From Claveliimonas ammoniilytica (GTDB taxonomy: Bacteria; Bacillota; Clostridia; Lachnospirales; Lachnospiraceae): DNA of 32,183 bases. Below the pieces are notes generated by a model, which saw nothing but the letters and a program-made list of their open reading frames with translations, made no database searches and was not told the DNA's origin. The number at the start of each line of letters is the position of its first letter. The stretch's first letter is position 1. The stretch spans positions 1 through 32,183 of the forward strand of contig NZ_JAOQJV010000022.1 in the NCBI RefSeq assembly GCF_025567415.1. Direction: 5' to 3'. Positions 15,832 through 24,291 of this stretch are shown here, one piece after another. The position numbers and the translations under genes were made by a program.

Positions 15832-16172
15832 ATTAATACTTCAAACCGATGAAGTGGAGATAACGGCAATCATGCCTTTACAGAGAGTCCGGGATGCTGA
15901 GAACCGGATGAGAAACAAGTTGTCAAATGGACCACGGAGGGTGCAGTCAAATGTGAACCGGATTTTATCTGTCATGATGATCACAGTGATCATTGTATTA
16001 TAGATTCACAGAGTATTCTGCAACGTGAAGGCATACGTCAGTTGCCGGGGATATAGAGGTATCCTGATAAGAGCACAGGTTTATTCCTGTGAATACAAGG
16101 TGGCACCGCGGATAGTGATTAGTACATTCGTCCTTGACAGAAAGAGTATCTTTCTGTCAAGGACTTTTTTTG
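15832..16172 (+). promoter_or_regulatory. T-box leader, tryptophan-specific (specifier TGG)
   Basis: Stem I carries the distal AGAGAGTCCGGGATGCTGAG region (about 15882-15902). The specifier loop AAATGGACC contains the Trp codon TGG at 15928-15930. The T-box AAGGTGGCACCGCGG lies at 16097-16111, and its TGGC bulge predicts a tRNA with discriminator G, as bacterial tRNA-Trp has. The terminator is at 16131-16171. The element should switch trp transcription on when tRNA-Trp is uncharged. A 62-codon open frame across it (15815-16003) is not a gene. Confidence 0.96.
16131..16171 (+). terminator. T-box terminator of the trp operon
   Basis: TCCTTGACAGAAAGA (16131-16145) and TCTTTCTGTCAAGGA (16149-16163) form a perfect 15-bp stem with a 3-nt loop, followed by C and seven T. 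It competes with the antiterminator that includes the T-box sequence at 16097-16111. Confidence 0.95.
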
Positions 16173-16181
16173 TGCAATAAG

Positions 16182-16326
16182 CCGTCATGCAGAAATCGTG
16201 CTTGCACGAATTTCTATAGGACGGCCAATGTTCATCGAGCCGGCAGGCGAGATGGCATTGATTGCACGGCGAGTAGGCGTTAGACTACTCGGTTAAGAGG
16301 AAATTACGTGAGAATTTCCTCTTAAC
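16182..16326 (+). repeat. Tandem hairpin array between the T-box terminator and trpE
   Basis: About 145 bp consists almost wholly of consecutive inverted repeats. Hairpin 1 (16182-16224) has outer arms CCGTC/GACGG and inner arms AGAAAT/ATTTCT and CGTGC/GCACG. Hairpin 2 (16226-16260) has arms CAATG/CATTG. Hairpin 3 (16270-16291) has arms CGAGTAG/CTACTCG. Hairpin 4 (16292-16326) has a perfect 14-bp stem starting GTTAAGAGG. No reading frame with a ribosome site lies within it. It is downstream of the regulated terminator, so it is transcribed only on read-through. It looks like a dispersed intergenic repeat or a composite structured RNA. Confidence 0.75.
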
Positions 16327-16369
16327 AAGAAGTCCCGACAGAGCAATTGTTTACAAGGAGGCAGACAGC

Positions 16370-17836
16370 ATGAATATTTTACCGAATCTTGAAGATGTCC
16401 GGAGACTCGCAGCATCCGGCGAATACAAAGTCGTACCGATCAGTTGTGAGATCTTATCCGACATCTGTACCCCTATTGAAGCAATGCGTATTTTAAAAAA
16501 TGTGTCCACACACTGCTATATGCTAGAATCGGCACAGCAGGATGAAAAATGGGGACGCTATACATTCCTCGGGTATGACCCGAAGATGGAGATCACCTGT
16601 ATGGACGGTGAGATGCAGGCGGGTGGTATCCGGGTGAAAACAGACAATCCGTCAGAAGTGCTGCGGCAGATCCTGGCGGACTATAAGAGTCCGAAGATGG
16701 AATACCTGTCATCATTCACAGGCGGTCTGGTGGGCTATTTCTCCTATGATTATCTGGGTTACAGCGAACCGACGGTGAAACGCGAGGTGGAAGATACGGA
16801 GAACTTTAAGGATGTAGATCTGATGCTGTTTGATAAGGTGATTGCATTTGATAATCTGAAGCAGAAGATCATCCTGATCGTAAATATGCCGCTCGCGGAT
16901 CCGGAAGTCGGTTATAACAAGGCGGTTATGGAATTAAAACAGATGCGGAATCTGCTGAGAAATGGTGAGAAAAAGGATGAACCGGCAGGCCGCCTGCTCG
17001 GAGAGGTACAGCCATTATTCGATAAAGAGCGTTATTGCGATATGGTAGAGAGTGCGAAAGCTTATATCCGTGAAGGAGACATTTTCCAGATCGTACTTTC
17101 CAACCGTCTGGCAGCACCGTTTGAGGGAAGTCTGTTAAATACCTACCGTGTACTGCGGACACTGAATCCATCTCCGTATATGTTCTATTTTTCCGGAACA
17201 GATGTGGAGGTCGCAGGAGCGTCTCCGGAAACGCTGGTGAAGCTTGAGGATGGCGTGTTACATACCTTTCCGCTCGCAGGTACCAGACCGAGGGGTAAGA
17301 CAGAAGCAGAAGATCAGGCACTGGAAGCGGAACTCCTGTCAGATGAGAAAGAGCTTGCAGAACACAATATGCTGGTGGATCTTGGGCGAAATGACCTTGG
17401 CAGGCTCAGCAGGTTCGGCACCGTGGAAGTAGAAAGTCTGCATTCCATCGAACGATTCTCGCATGTGATGCATATCGGTTCGACGGTACGGGGAATTATC
17501 CGGGATGATAAGGATGCACTGGATGCAGTAGAGGCAGTGCTTCCGGCAGGAACTCTTTCGGGCGCACCGAAGATCCGTGCATGTCAGCTCATCGGAGAAC
17601 TGGAGAATAATAAGCGCGGTATCTACGGAGGAGCGATTGGATATATTGATTTTACCGGCAATATGGATACCTGCATTGCAATCCGTATCGCATATAAAAA
17701 GAACGGTAAAGTATTTGTCCGGAGCGGAGCCGGAATTGTAGCAGACTCCGTACCAGAAAAAGAATATGAAGAATGTATCAATAAGGCAAAGGCAGTAGTC
17801 AATGCATTGAAATTAGCAGAGGAGGCAGATGTATGA
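16370..17836 (+). CDS. trpE: Anthranilate synthase component I
   Basis: The 488-residue protein catalyses chorismate to anthranilate together with the TrpG glutaminase. It has the N-terminal regulatory region with MLES at residues 51-54, matching the LLES motif that binds feedback tryptophan, and the chorismate-binding core: FQIVLSNR, LAGTRPRGKT, LVDLGRNDLGR and the region containing LPAGTLSGAPK. The length is usual for the family. ATG 16370 is preceded by AAGGAGG (16355-16361). It overlaps trpG by 4 bp. First gene of the operon, behind the Trp T-box and the hairpin array. Confidence 0.97.
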   Translation: MNILPNLEDVRRLAASGEYKVVPISCEILSDICTPIEAMRILKNVSTHCYMLESAQQDEKWGRYTFLGYDPKMEITCMDGEMQAGGIRVKTDNPSEVLRQILADYKSPKMEYLSSFTGGLVGYFSYDYLGYSEPTVKREVEDTENFKDVDLMLFDKVIAFDNLKQKIILIVNMPLADPEVGYNKAVMELKQMRNLLRNGEKKDEPAGRLLGEVQPLFDKERYCDMVESAKAYIREGDIFQIVLSNRLAAPFEGSLLNTYRVLRTLNPSPYMFYFSGTDVEVAGASPETLVKLEDGVLHTFPLAGTRPRGKTEAEDQALEAELLSDEKELAEHNMLVDLGRNDLGRLSRFGTVEVESLHSIERFSHVMHIGSTVRGIIRDDKDALDAVEAVLPAGTLSGAPKIRACQLIGELENNKRGIYGGAIGYIDFTGNMDTCIAIRIAYKKNGKVFVRSGAGIVADSVPEKEYEECINKAKAVVNALKLAEEADV

Positions 17837-18396
17837 TATTACTGATCGATAATTATGACAGCTTTGCATACAATCTCTACCAGTTCATTGGAGAGATCAA
17901 TCCGGATATCCGGGTGATCCGCAATGATGAATTGACGGTAGACGAGATTCGCGCTCTGCATCCGGAGCGGATCATCCTGTCACCGGGACCCGGAAGACCG
18001 GAGGATGCCGGCGTGATCATGGATGTGGCAAGGGAACTTGGCAGTGAGATTCCTGTTCTAGGCGTGTGCCTGGGGCATCAGGCGATCTGCGCAGCCTTTG
18101 GCGGGACAGTGACTTATGCAAAAGAGCTGATGCATGGCAAACAGTCGGAGACCACATTTGATGTGGGATCGAAGATGTTCCATGACTGTCCGGCGCAGGC
18201 TCCGGTAGCCAGATATCATTCGCTGGCGGTAGATGAGGACACACTTCCGGAATGCCTGAAAGTGACAGCCCGCACGGTAGAAGGTGAAGTGATGGCGGTA
18301 GAACACCGGGAGTATCCGATTTACGGATTGCAGTTTCACCCGGAATCTATCATGACACCGGACGGAAAACAGATGATTGCAGCTTTCATACGATAG
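17833..18396 (+). CDS. trpG: Anthranilate synthase component II (glutamine amidotransferase)
   Basis: The 187-residue class I amidotransferase supplies ammonia from glutamine to TrpE. The catalytic cysteine is C79 in GVCLGHQAI, with H169 and E171 in LQFHPES, and SPGPGRPEDAG (50-60) forms the glutamine-site loop. It is a stand-alone TrpG, not fused to TrpD as in enterobacteria. The ATGA overlap with trpE suggests coupled translation. The sequence cannot exclude dual use for p-aminobenzoate synthesis, as in Bacillus, but its place in the trp operon points to tryptophan. Confidence 0.96.
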   Translation: MILLIDNYDSFAYNLYQFIGEINPDIRVIRNDELTVDEIRALHPERIILSPGPGRPEDAGVIMDVARELGSEIPVLGVCLGHQAICAAFGGTVTYAKELMHGKQSETTFDVGSKMFHDCPAQAPVARYHSLAVDEDTLPECLKVTARTVEGEVMAVEHREYPIYGLQFHPESIMTPDGKQMIAAFIR

Positions 18397-18417
18397 AGAG
18401 AAAAGGAGAGATAAGCT

Positions 18418-19443
18418 ATGATTAAAGAAGCCATTGTAAAAATCGTAAACAAAGAAGACCTGACATACAAAGAAGCATACGACGTGATGAACGAGATCAT
18501 GAACGGCGAGACTTCTCCGACACAGAACGCAGCTTTCTTAGCAGCACTTTCTACCAAGAGCGCGAGAGCAGAGACGACGGATGAGATCGCAGGCTGTGCA
18601 GCAGCGATGAGAGAACATGCGCTGAAGGTTGAGACAGACATGGAGCTGTTTGAGATCGTAGGTACCGGCGGAGATAATGCACATAGCTTTAATATCTCTA
18701 CCACTTCTGCATTGGTAGCGACAGCAGGCGGTATGAAGGTAGCCAAGCACGGCAACCGCGCAGCTTCTTCCAAGTGTGGGACAGCAGATTGTCTGGAAGC
18801 GCTGGGCGTGAATATCCAGCAGAGTCCGGAGCGGTGTGTGGAGCTGCTAAAAGAAGCCGGTATGTGTTTCTTCTTTGCACAGAAATATCATTCATCCATG
18901 AAGTATGTCGGGGCAATCCGTAAGGAACTTGGATTTCGTACGGTATTCAATATCCTGGGACCGCTGACTAATCCCGGAACACCGTCTATGCAGCTACTTG
19001 GTGTGTACGATGAATATCTGGTAGAGCCGCTGGCACAGGTACTGATCAGTCTTGGAGTAAAGCGAGGCATGGTCGTATACGGTCAGGATAAACTCGATGA
19101 GATCTCAATGAGCGCACCGACTAAGGTATGTGAGATTAAAGATGGATGGTTTAAAACTTACGTGATCAAGCCGGAAGATTTCGGTTTCACACGCTGTACG
19201 AAAGAAGATCTGGTGGGTGGTACTCCTGATGAAAATGCAGAGATCACGAAGAACATCCTGAAAGGAGAGAAAGGACCAAAGCGTGATGCTGTGCTGATGA
19301 ATGCAGGTGCGGCACTGTACATTGGCGGTAAGGCTGAAAATATGAAAGATGGCATTGAACTGGCGAGTGTGCTGATTGATTCCGGTAAAGCACTGGAGAC
19401 ATTGGAGAAACTGATCGAAGTCAGCAACCGGCCGGAGGTGTAA
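18418..19443 (+). CDS. trpD: Anthranilate phosphoribosyltransferase
   Basis: The 341-residue protein joins anthranilate and PRPP. Signatures: GTGGD at residues 82-86, NIST at 92-95 and the KHGNRAASSKCGTADCLEALG segment that binds PRPP and anthranilate. AAAGGAGAG lies upstream of ATG 18418. It is 21 bp after trpG and 2 bp before trpC. Ordinary length, no anomalies seen. Confidence 0.97.
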   Translation: MIKEAIVKIVNKEDLTYKEAYDVMNEIMNGETSPTQNAAFLAALSTKSARAETTDEIAGCAAAMREHALKVETDMELFEIVGTGGDNAHSFNISTTSALVATAGGMKVAKHGNRAASSKCGTADCLEALGVNIQQSPERCVELLKEAGMCFFFAQKYHSSMKYVGAIRKELGFRTVFNILGPLTNPGTPSMQLLGVYDEYLVEPLAQVLISLGVKRGMVVYGQDKLDEISMSAPTKVCEIKDGWFKTYVIKPEDFGFTRCTKEDLVGGTPDENAEITKNILKGEKGPKRDAVLMNAGAALYIGGKAENMKDGIELASVLIDSGKALETLEKLIEVSNRPEV

Positions 19444-19445
19444 GA

Positions 19446-20231
19446 ATGACGATATTAGACGAACTTGCGGACTACGCCAGAGTGCGTACCGCGGAGGCTA
19501 AGAAAAAGAGATCACTGGAAGAGGTGAAGAAGGCAGCGCTTGCATTGCCAAAAGGGGATTACCGATTTGAGACGGCATTGAAGAAACCGGGCATTTCTTT
19601 TATCTGTGAATGCAAGAAGGCTTCCCCGTCAAAAGGACTGATTGCACCGGAATTTCCATATCTGGAGATTGCAAAGGCGTATGAAGCGGCAGGTGCTGAC
19701 TGTATCTCGGTGCTGACAGAACCAAGATGGTTCTTAGGGAGCGAACGGTATCTGCAGGAAATTGCTGAAGCGGTAGAGATTCCATGTCTGAGGAAAGATT
19801 TTACTGTGGATGAATATATGATCTACGAAGCAAAGCTTCTTGGAGCATCGGCAGTGCTTCTGATCTGTTCCATCTTAAATGAGGAAGAACTGAGGTATTA
19901 CATGGCGGTCTGCGAGGAACTGGGACTGTCAGCATTGGTAGAAGCGCATGATGCAGAAGAAGTGCTGATGGCACTTCGCACAGGAGCAAGGATCATCGGT
20001 GTAAATAACCGGAACCTCAAGGATTTTACTGTGAACACGGATAACAGTAAAAAGCTCCGGGAAATGATTCCGCCGGAGGTTATCTTCGTATCTGAAAGCG
20101 GTGTGAAAGGATCAGAGGATGTAGCGGCACTCTGTGAGATCGGAGCAGATGCAGTGCTGGTCGGCGAGACGCTGATGCGTGCAGAAGATAAGACTAAGAT
20201 GCTTGCAAAGCTCCGGGGAGGTCAGATATGA
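19446..20231 (+). CDS. trpC: Indole-3-glycerol phosphate synthase
   Basis: A (beta/alpha)8-barrel enzyme of 261 residues that closes the indole ring from CdRP. Active-site segments: ECKKASPSKGLI with E55 and K57, LRKDFTVDEYMIYEAK, LVEAHDAEE, and GVNNRNLKDF followed by SESGV. The start is ATG 19446, with GGAGG at 19434-19438 in the end of trpD. It is separate from TrpF, unlike the fused enterobacterial enzyme, and overlaps trpF by 4 bp. Confidence 0.97.
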   Translation: MTILDELADYARVRTAEAKKKRSLEEVKKAALALPKGDYRFETALKKPGISFICECKKASPSKGLIAPEFPYLEIAKAYEAAGADCISVLTEPRWFLGSERYLQEIAEAVEIPCLRKDFTVDEYMIYEAKLLGASAVLLICSILNEEELRYYMAVCEELGLSALVEAHDAEEVLMALRTGARIIGVNNRNLKDFTVNTDNSKKLREMIPPEVIFVSESGVKGSEDVAALCEIGADAVLVGETLMRAEDKTKMLAKLRGGQI

Positions 20232-20836
20232 AGATCAAGCTGTGCGGACTGATGAGACCTTGTGATATCGAAGCAGTCAATGAACTGCAGCCGGATTATA
20301 TCGGATTTGTATTTGCAAAGAAAAGCAGAAGATATGTGAGCCCGGAAAAGGCAGAGAAATTAAAAGCCATGCTTGCTCCTGGGATTCAGGCTGTGGGCGT
20401 TTTTGTGAACGAAGAGCCGGCGCAGATCGTATCACTTCTTGAGGCTGGAACAATTGATGTGGCACAGCTCCATGGACAGGAAAGCGAGACGGAGATCAGA
20501 CGGCTTCGGGAACTTACCGATCATCCGCTGATCCAGGCGTTTCGAATTGATACAGAGCAAGATGTGGAACGAGCCAATGCCAGTACGGCAGACTATGTAC
20601 TGTTAGATTCTGGCGCAGGCGGTACGGGCACAGTTTTTGACTGGGATCTGCTGCAGGCGATCCGGCGACCGTATTTTCTGGCCGGCGGACTGGACACGGA
20701 GAACCTCGGGACGGTAAAAGCGAAACTAAATCCATATGGCATAGATGTCAGTTCAGGCATTGAGACCGATGGATATAAGGATAAAGAGAAAATGACAGCG
20801 TTTGTCGCTGCGGCAAGAAAGGAAGACACATTATGA
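20228..20836 (+). CDS. trpF: Phosphoribosylanthranilate isomerase
   Basis: The 202-residue barrel protein has the catalytic C6 in KLCGL and D127 in LLDSGAGGTG, with a phosphate-binding loop near LAGGLDTENL. It converts phosphoribosylanthranilate to CdRP. Both ends overlap neighbours by 4 bp (trpC and trpB), which fits tight translational coupling. The ribosome site GGGGAGG lies just upstream. Confidence 0.95.
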   Translation: MKIKLCGLMRPCDIEAVNELQPDYIGFVFAKKSRRYVSPEKAEKLKAMLAPGIQAVGVFVNEEPAQIVSLLEAGTIDVAQLHGQESETEIRRLRELTDHPLIQAFRIDTEQDVERANASTADYVLLDSGAGGTGTVFDWDLLQAIRRPYFLAGGLDTENLGTVKAKLNPYGIDVSSGIETDGYKDKEKMTAFVAAARKEDTL

Positions 20837-22023
20837 CGAATATGAAAGGACGATTCGGTATTCACGGAGGGCAGTATATTCCTGAGACACTGATGAATGC
20901 GGTGATCGAACTGGAAGAAGCATATAATCACTATAAAAATGATCCGGAATTTAACCGGGAACTGGATGCGCTGTTTCATGATTATGCGGGCAGACCATCC
21001 AGACTCTATTATGCAGAGAAGATGACAAAGGATCTGGGCGGCGCAAAGATCTATCTGAAGCGTGAGGATCTGAATCACACCGGAGCCCACAAGATTAATA
21101 ACGTACTGGGGCAGGCACTTCTTGCGAAGAAAATGGGCAAGACCAGATTGATCGCGGAGACCGGAGCAGGCCAGCATGGTGTGGCAACAGCGACAGCAGC
21201 GGCACTCTTTGGAATGGAGTGTGTAGTATTTATGGGAGAAGAAGATACCATCCGACAGGCATTGAACGTATATCGTATGCGTCTGCTGGGTGCAGAGGTC
21301 ATCTCGGTTAAGAGCGGAACAGCAACACTCAAGGATGCGGTATCCGAGGCAATGCGTGAGTGGACTTCCCGTATTAGCGATACCCATTACTGTCTGGGGT
21401 CTGTAATGGGTCCACATCCATTCCCGACGATCGTGCGTGATTTTCAGGCAGTCATTTCAAAAGAGATCAGGGAACAGATCCTGGAAGCCGAGGGAAGACT
21501 GCCGGATGCAGTGCTTGCATGTGTAGGCGGCGGTTCTAATGCGATTGGAAGTTTTTATAATTTTATTGAGGATAAAGAGGTACAGCTGATCGGCTGCGAG
21601 GCAGCAGGACGAGGCATTGATACCTTTGAGACGGCGGCAACGGTTAATACAGGACGCGTAGGTATCTTCCACGGTATGAAGTCGTATTTCTGCCAGGATA
21701 AATACGGGCAGATCGCACCGGTATATTCAATTTCCGCAGGTCTGGATTATCCGGGAGTCGGACCGGAGCATGCGCATCTTCACGACATTGGAAGGGCGCA
21801 GTATGTGCCGGTAACGGATGACGAAGCGGTCAATGCATTCGAATATCTTGCTAAGACAGAAGGCATTATTCCGGCAATCGAATCTGCACATGCGGTGGCG
21901 CATGCGATTAAGCTGGCACCGACAATGGATAAAGACAAGATTATCGTAATTACCATTTCCGGACGAGGCGATAAGGACTGTGCAGCCATCGCCAGATACA
22001 GAGGGGAGGATATCCATGAGTAA
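20833..22023 (+). CDS. trpB: Tryptophan synthase beta chain
   Basis: The 396-residue protein carries the PLP lysine K87 in NHTGAHKINN, E109 in AETGAGQHGVA, and GGGSNAIG at 232-239, the phosphate cup for PLP. It is the TrpB1 type that pairs with TrpA, condensing indole with serine. It overlaps trpF by 4 bp and trpA by 8 bp. Confidence 0.97.
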   Translation: MTNMKGRFGIHGGQYIPETLMNAVIELEEAYNHYKNDPEFNRELDALFHDYAGRPSRLYYAEKMTKDLGGAKIYLKREDLNHTGAHKINNVLGQALLAKKMGKTRLIAETGAGQHGVATATAAALFGMECVVFMGEEDTIRQALNVYRMRLLGAEVISVKSGTATLKDAVSEAMREWTSRISDTHYCLGSVMGPHPFPTIVRDFQAVISKEIREQILEAEGRLPDAVLACVGGGSNAIGSFYNFIEDKEVQLIGCEAAGRGIDTFETAATVNTGRVGIFHGMKSYFCQDKYGQIAPVYSISAGLDYPGVGPEHAHLHDIGRAQYVPVTDDEAVNAFEYLAKTEGIIPAIESAHAVAHAIKLAPTMDKDKIIVITISGRGDKDCAAIARYRGEDIHE

Positions 22024-22795
22024 TATAAAGAAAGCATTCGAACAGGGCAAAGCATTTGTCGCATTTATCACCTGCGGAGATCCGGATCTTGAGACGACGG
22101 CAGCAGCAGTCAGAGCAGCTGTTGCAAATGGGGCTGATCTGATTGAGCTGGGCATCCCATTTTCTGACCCGACGGCAGAAGGACCGGTTATTCAAGGGGC
22201 CAATATCCGCGCATTGAGCGGTGGCGTGACAACTGACAAGATCTTTGATCTGGTAAGAGATTTACGGACAGACATAACTGTACCGATGGTATTTATGACC
22301 TATGCGAATGTGGTGTTTTCATATGGAGCAGAGACATTTATCGCTACCTGTAAAGAGATCGGTATCGACGGTCTCATTCTTCCGGATATTCCATATGAAG
22401 AGAAAGAAGAATTCCTGCCAATCTGTCATAAGTATGATGTGGAACTGATCTCACTGATCGCACCGACATCTGAGAACAGAATCTCTATGATCGCAAAAGA
22501 AGCAGAAGGATTCCTGTACATTGTATCCAGTCTTGGGGTAACCGGAACCAGAAGCGAGATCAAGACAGATCTGAAAACTATCGTAGATGTGGTACGCCAG
22601 AATACGAATATTCCATGTGCGATCGGATTTGGGATCTCGACGCCGGAGCAGGCCGGCAAGATGGCAGCGATTTCTGACGGTGCGATCGTGGGCTCTGCGA
22701 TTGTAAAACTGATAGAGCAATACGGAAAAGAATCACCAAAGTATGTGGGGGAATATGTAAAAGCTATGAAAAAAGGAACCATCGGTGAAGCCTGA
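22016..22795 (+). CDS. trpA: Tryptophan synthase alpha chain
   Basis: The 259-residue barrel splits indole-3-glycerol phosphate. I use ATG 22016, preceded by GGGGAGG and overlapping trpB by 8 bp; a longer in-frame start lies inside trpB and has no support. The conserved ELGIPFSDP segment (44-52) includes the catalytic glutamate E44. By alignment to E. coli TrpA, the second catalytic acid (Asp60 in DPLADGP) is Glu55 here (DPTAEGP). The C-terminal phosphate-binding region GFGISTPEQA is present. Last gene of the trp operon; a terminator follows 19 bp after the stop. Confidence 0.95.
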   Translation: MSNIKKAFEQGKAFVAFITCGDPDLETTAAAVRAAVANGADLIELGIPFSDPTAEGPVIQGANIRALSGGVTTDKIFDLVRDLRTDITVPMVFMTYANVVFSYGAETFIATCKEIGIDGLILPDIPYEEKEEFLPICHKYDVELISLIAPTSENRISMIAKEAEGFLYIVSSLGVTGTRSEIKTDLKTIVDVVRQNTNIPCAIGFGISTPEQAGKMAAISDGAIVGSAIVKLIEQYGKESPKYVGEYVKAMKKGTIGEA

Positions 22796-22814
22796 GATTC
22801 CTGTAACATCTATT

Positions 22815-22845
22815 CGGACAGCAGAATATTGCTGTCCGTTCTTTA
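22815..22845 (+). terminator. Terminator of the trp operon
   Basis: CGGACAGCA and TGCTGTCCG form a 9-bp stem with the loop GAATAT, followed by TTCTTTAT. The T-run is interrupted by a C. The same stem recurs after the K+ module at 27399-27420. Confidence 0.85.
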
Positions 22846-22905
22846 TACTATCTTAATACAAATGGAAATACCCTTATACCATCTTAAGATAAAGACTCGT
22901 ATAGT
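22843..22905 (+). promoter_or_regulatory. Direct repeat and activator-type promoter of the K+ module
   Basis: TTATACTATCTTA (22843-22855) and TTATACCATCTTA (22874-22886) are 13-bp direct repeats with one mismatch, starting 31 bp apart, about three helical turns. A TATAGT (22900-22905) lies downstream; the position 17 bp before it (22877-22882, TACCAT) is a poor -35 box and lies inside the second repeat. This arrangement is typical of a promoter activated by an OmpR-type response regulator. The KdpE-like protein at 26652-27353 is the natural candidate. Confidence 0.6.
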
Positions 22906-22923
22906 ATTAAACGGAATGAAGAT

Positions 22924-22949
22924 AAAGGAGTTTTATGTACTATGCGTAG
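22924..22949 (+). other. Ribosome site with a four-codon frame overlapping the TrkH/KtrB start
   Basis: AAAGGAG (22924-22930) is 4 bp before an ATG at 22935 that opens the frame M-Y-Y-A-stop (22935-22949) and 11 bp before the transporter ATG at 22942. The two frames overlap. The short frame could tune initiation of the transporter or be chance. Confidence 0.4.
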
Positions 22950-24279
22950 ATATATGCGACTAAAAAAACATCTGACATCGTTTCAGATCATCATTATGGG
23001 ATTTGCAGGAGTAATCCTGGCAGGTGCATTCCTGCTTATGCTGCCGTTTTCCAGTACATCCGGAAAGATAACGCCATTTTTTGATGCGCTGTTTACTTCA
23101 ACGTCAGCAGTATGTGTAACGGGACTGGTGGTCGTAGATTCCGGAAGCTACTGGACGATGTTTGGACAGGCTGTAATATTACTTCTGATCCAGATCGGCG
23201 GTCTGGGTGTTATTACGATCGCGGTGGCATTTGCAATGCTTTCAGGGAAAAAGATTTCGCTGATGCAGAGAAGCGTTATGCAGAGCGCGATTTCAGCACC
23301 GCAGGTGGGCGGTATCGTAAGGCTGACCCGTTTTATCCTGGGCGGGACATTTCTGATAGAAATAACAGGAGCAGTGGCTATGATGCCATCGTTTTGCAGC
23401 AGATATGGAATGCGTGGAATCTGGATGGCAGTATTTCACTCGATATCTGCATTCTGTAATGCAGGTTTTGATATCCTGGGAACAAAGACACACCAATTTG
23501 CTTCACTTACCGGCTACAGTGGAAATGGCGTGATCAATATAACGATTATGCTATTAATCATCATAGGTGGAATCGGCTTTCTGACATGGGAAGACATTTA
23601 TCTGAATCGTTTTCAGTGGAAGAGATACCGGTTGCAGAGTAAACTGATCCTGTGTACCACAGCATTTCTGATCGTGGTTCCGGCAGTGTTCTTTTATTTT
23701 GAAGATTTCCGGGGGCTTACAGGTATGCATGGTGTGTGGAATGCATTGTTCCAGTCGGTTACAACGAGAACAGCAGGATACAATACGGCAGACCTGGCAG
23801 CAATGTCAGGAGCATCCCAAGCTCTCATGATCATACTGATGCTGATCGGAGGCGCACCGGGATCGACGGCAGGAGGAATGAAGACGACCACCTTTGCAGT
23901 GATGATCGCCAATGCGGCTGCAACGTTCCGGCGAAGGGATCAGATCCAGGTGTTTCACCGGAGGCTCAATGATGAGGTTGTGAGAAATGCTGCAACGATT
24001 GCAGGAATGTATATGGCACTGTTTTTCTGCGGTGCTTTTGCAATCAGCGTCATAGAGCACCTTCCGTTATCCGCCTGTTTATTTGAGACAGCATCAGCTG
24101 TCGGAACGGTAGGACTGACACTTGGATTGACACCGGATCTGGGAGTTGTGTCGAAAGGCATTTTAATCATGTTGATGTATTTTGGCCGTGTCGGGGGGCT
24201 GACACTGATCTATGCGGCTGTCCCGGAGAAAAGCAGATATATTGCAAGATATCCGGAAGAAAAAGTAAATGTTGGATAA
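22942..24279 (+). CDS. TrkH/KtrB-family potassium transporter
   Basis: The 445-residue membrane protein shows the four pore-loop motifs of the superfamily: STSAVCVTGLVVVDSG (53-68), SAFCNAGFDILG, TTRTAGYNTADL and ASAVGTVGLTLG. Each has the glycine that forms the K+ selectivity filter. The length fits KtrB better than the longer TrkH. It conducts K+ (or Na+/K+) inward and normally needs a ring of KtrA, encoded 12 bp downstream. The start at 22942 (MRRYMRLKKH) is supported only by a rather distant AAAGGAG; ATG 22954 is an alternative. Confidence 0.93.
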   Translation: MRRYMRLKKHLTSFQIIIMGFAGVILAGAFLLMLPFSSTSGKITPFFDALFTSTSAVCVTGLVVVDSGSYWTMFGQAVILLLIQIGGLGVITIAVAFAMLSGKKISLMQRSVMQSAISAPQVGGIVRLTRFILGGTFLIEITGAVAMMPSFCSRYGMRGIWMAVFHSISAFCNAGFDILGTKTHQFASLTGYSGNGVINITIMLLIIIGGIGFLTWEDIYLNRFQWKRYRLQSKLILCTTAFLIVVPAVFFYFEDFRGLTGMHGVWNALFQSVTTRTAGYNTADLAAMSGASQALMIILMLIGGAPGSTAGGMKTTTFAVMIANAAATFRRRDQIQVFHRRLNDEVVRNAATIAGMYMALFFCGAFAISVIEHLPLSACLFETASAVGTVGLTLGLTPDLGVVSKGILIMLMYFGRVGGLTLIYAAVPEKSRYIARYPEEKVNVG

Positions 24280-24291
24280 GGAGACAGAAAG

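Noticed and set aside
15815..16003. A 62-codon open frame in the trp leader, as a leader peptide
   Set aside because: It lies across T-box Stem I, has no ribosome site and no run of Trp codons.
16182..16326. The hairpin array as a second transcription terminator or CRISPR array
   Set aside because: No T-run follows the stems, and the hairpins are not identical repeats separated by spacers.
20593..21417. A 274-codon minus-strand frame over trpF and trpB
   Set aside because: It is opposite two clearly identified trp genes and has no recognisable protein features.
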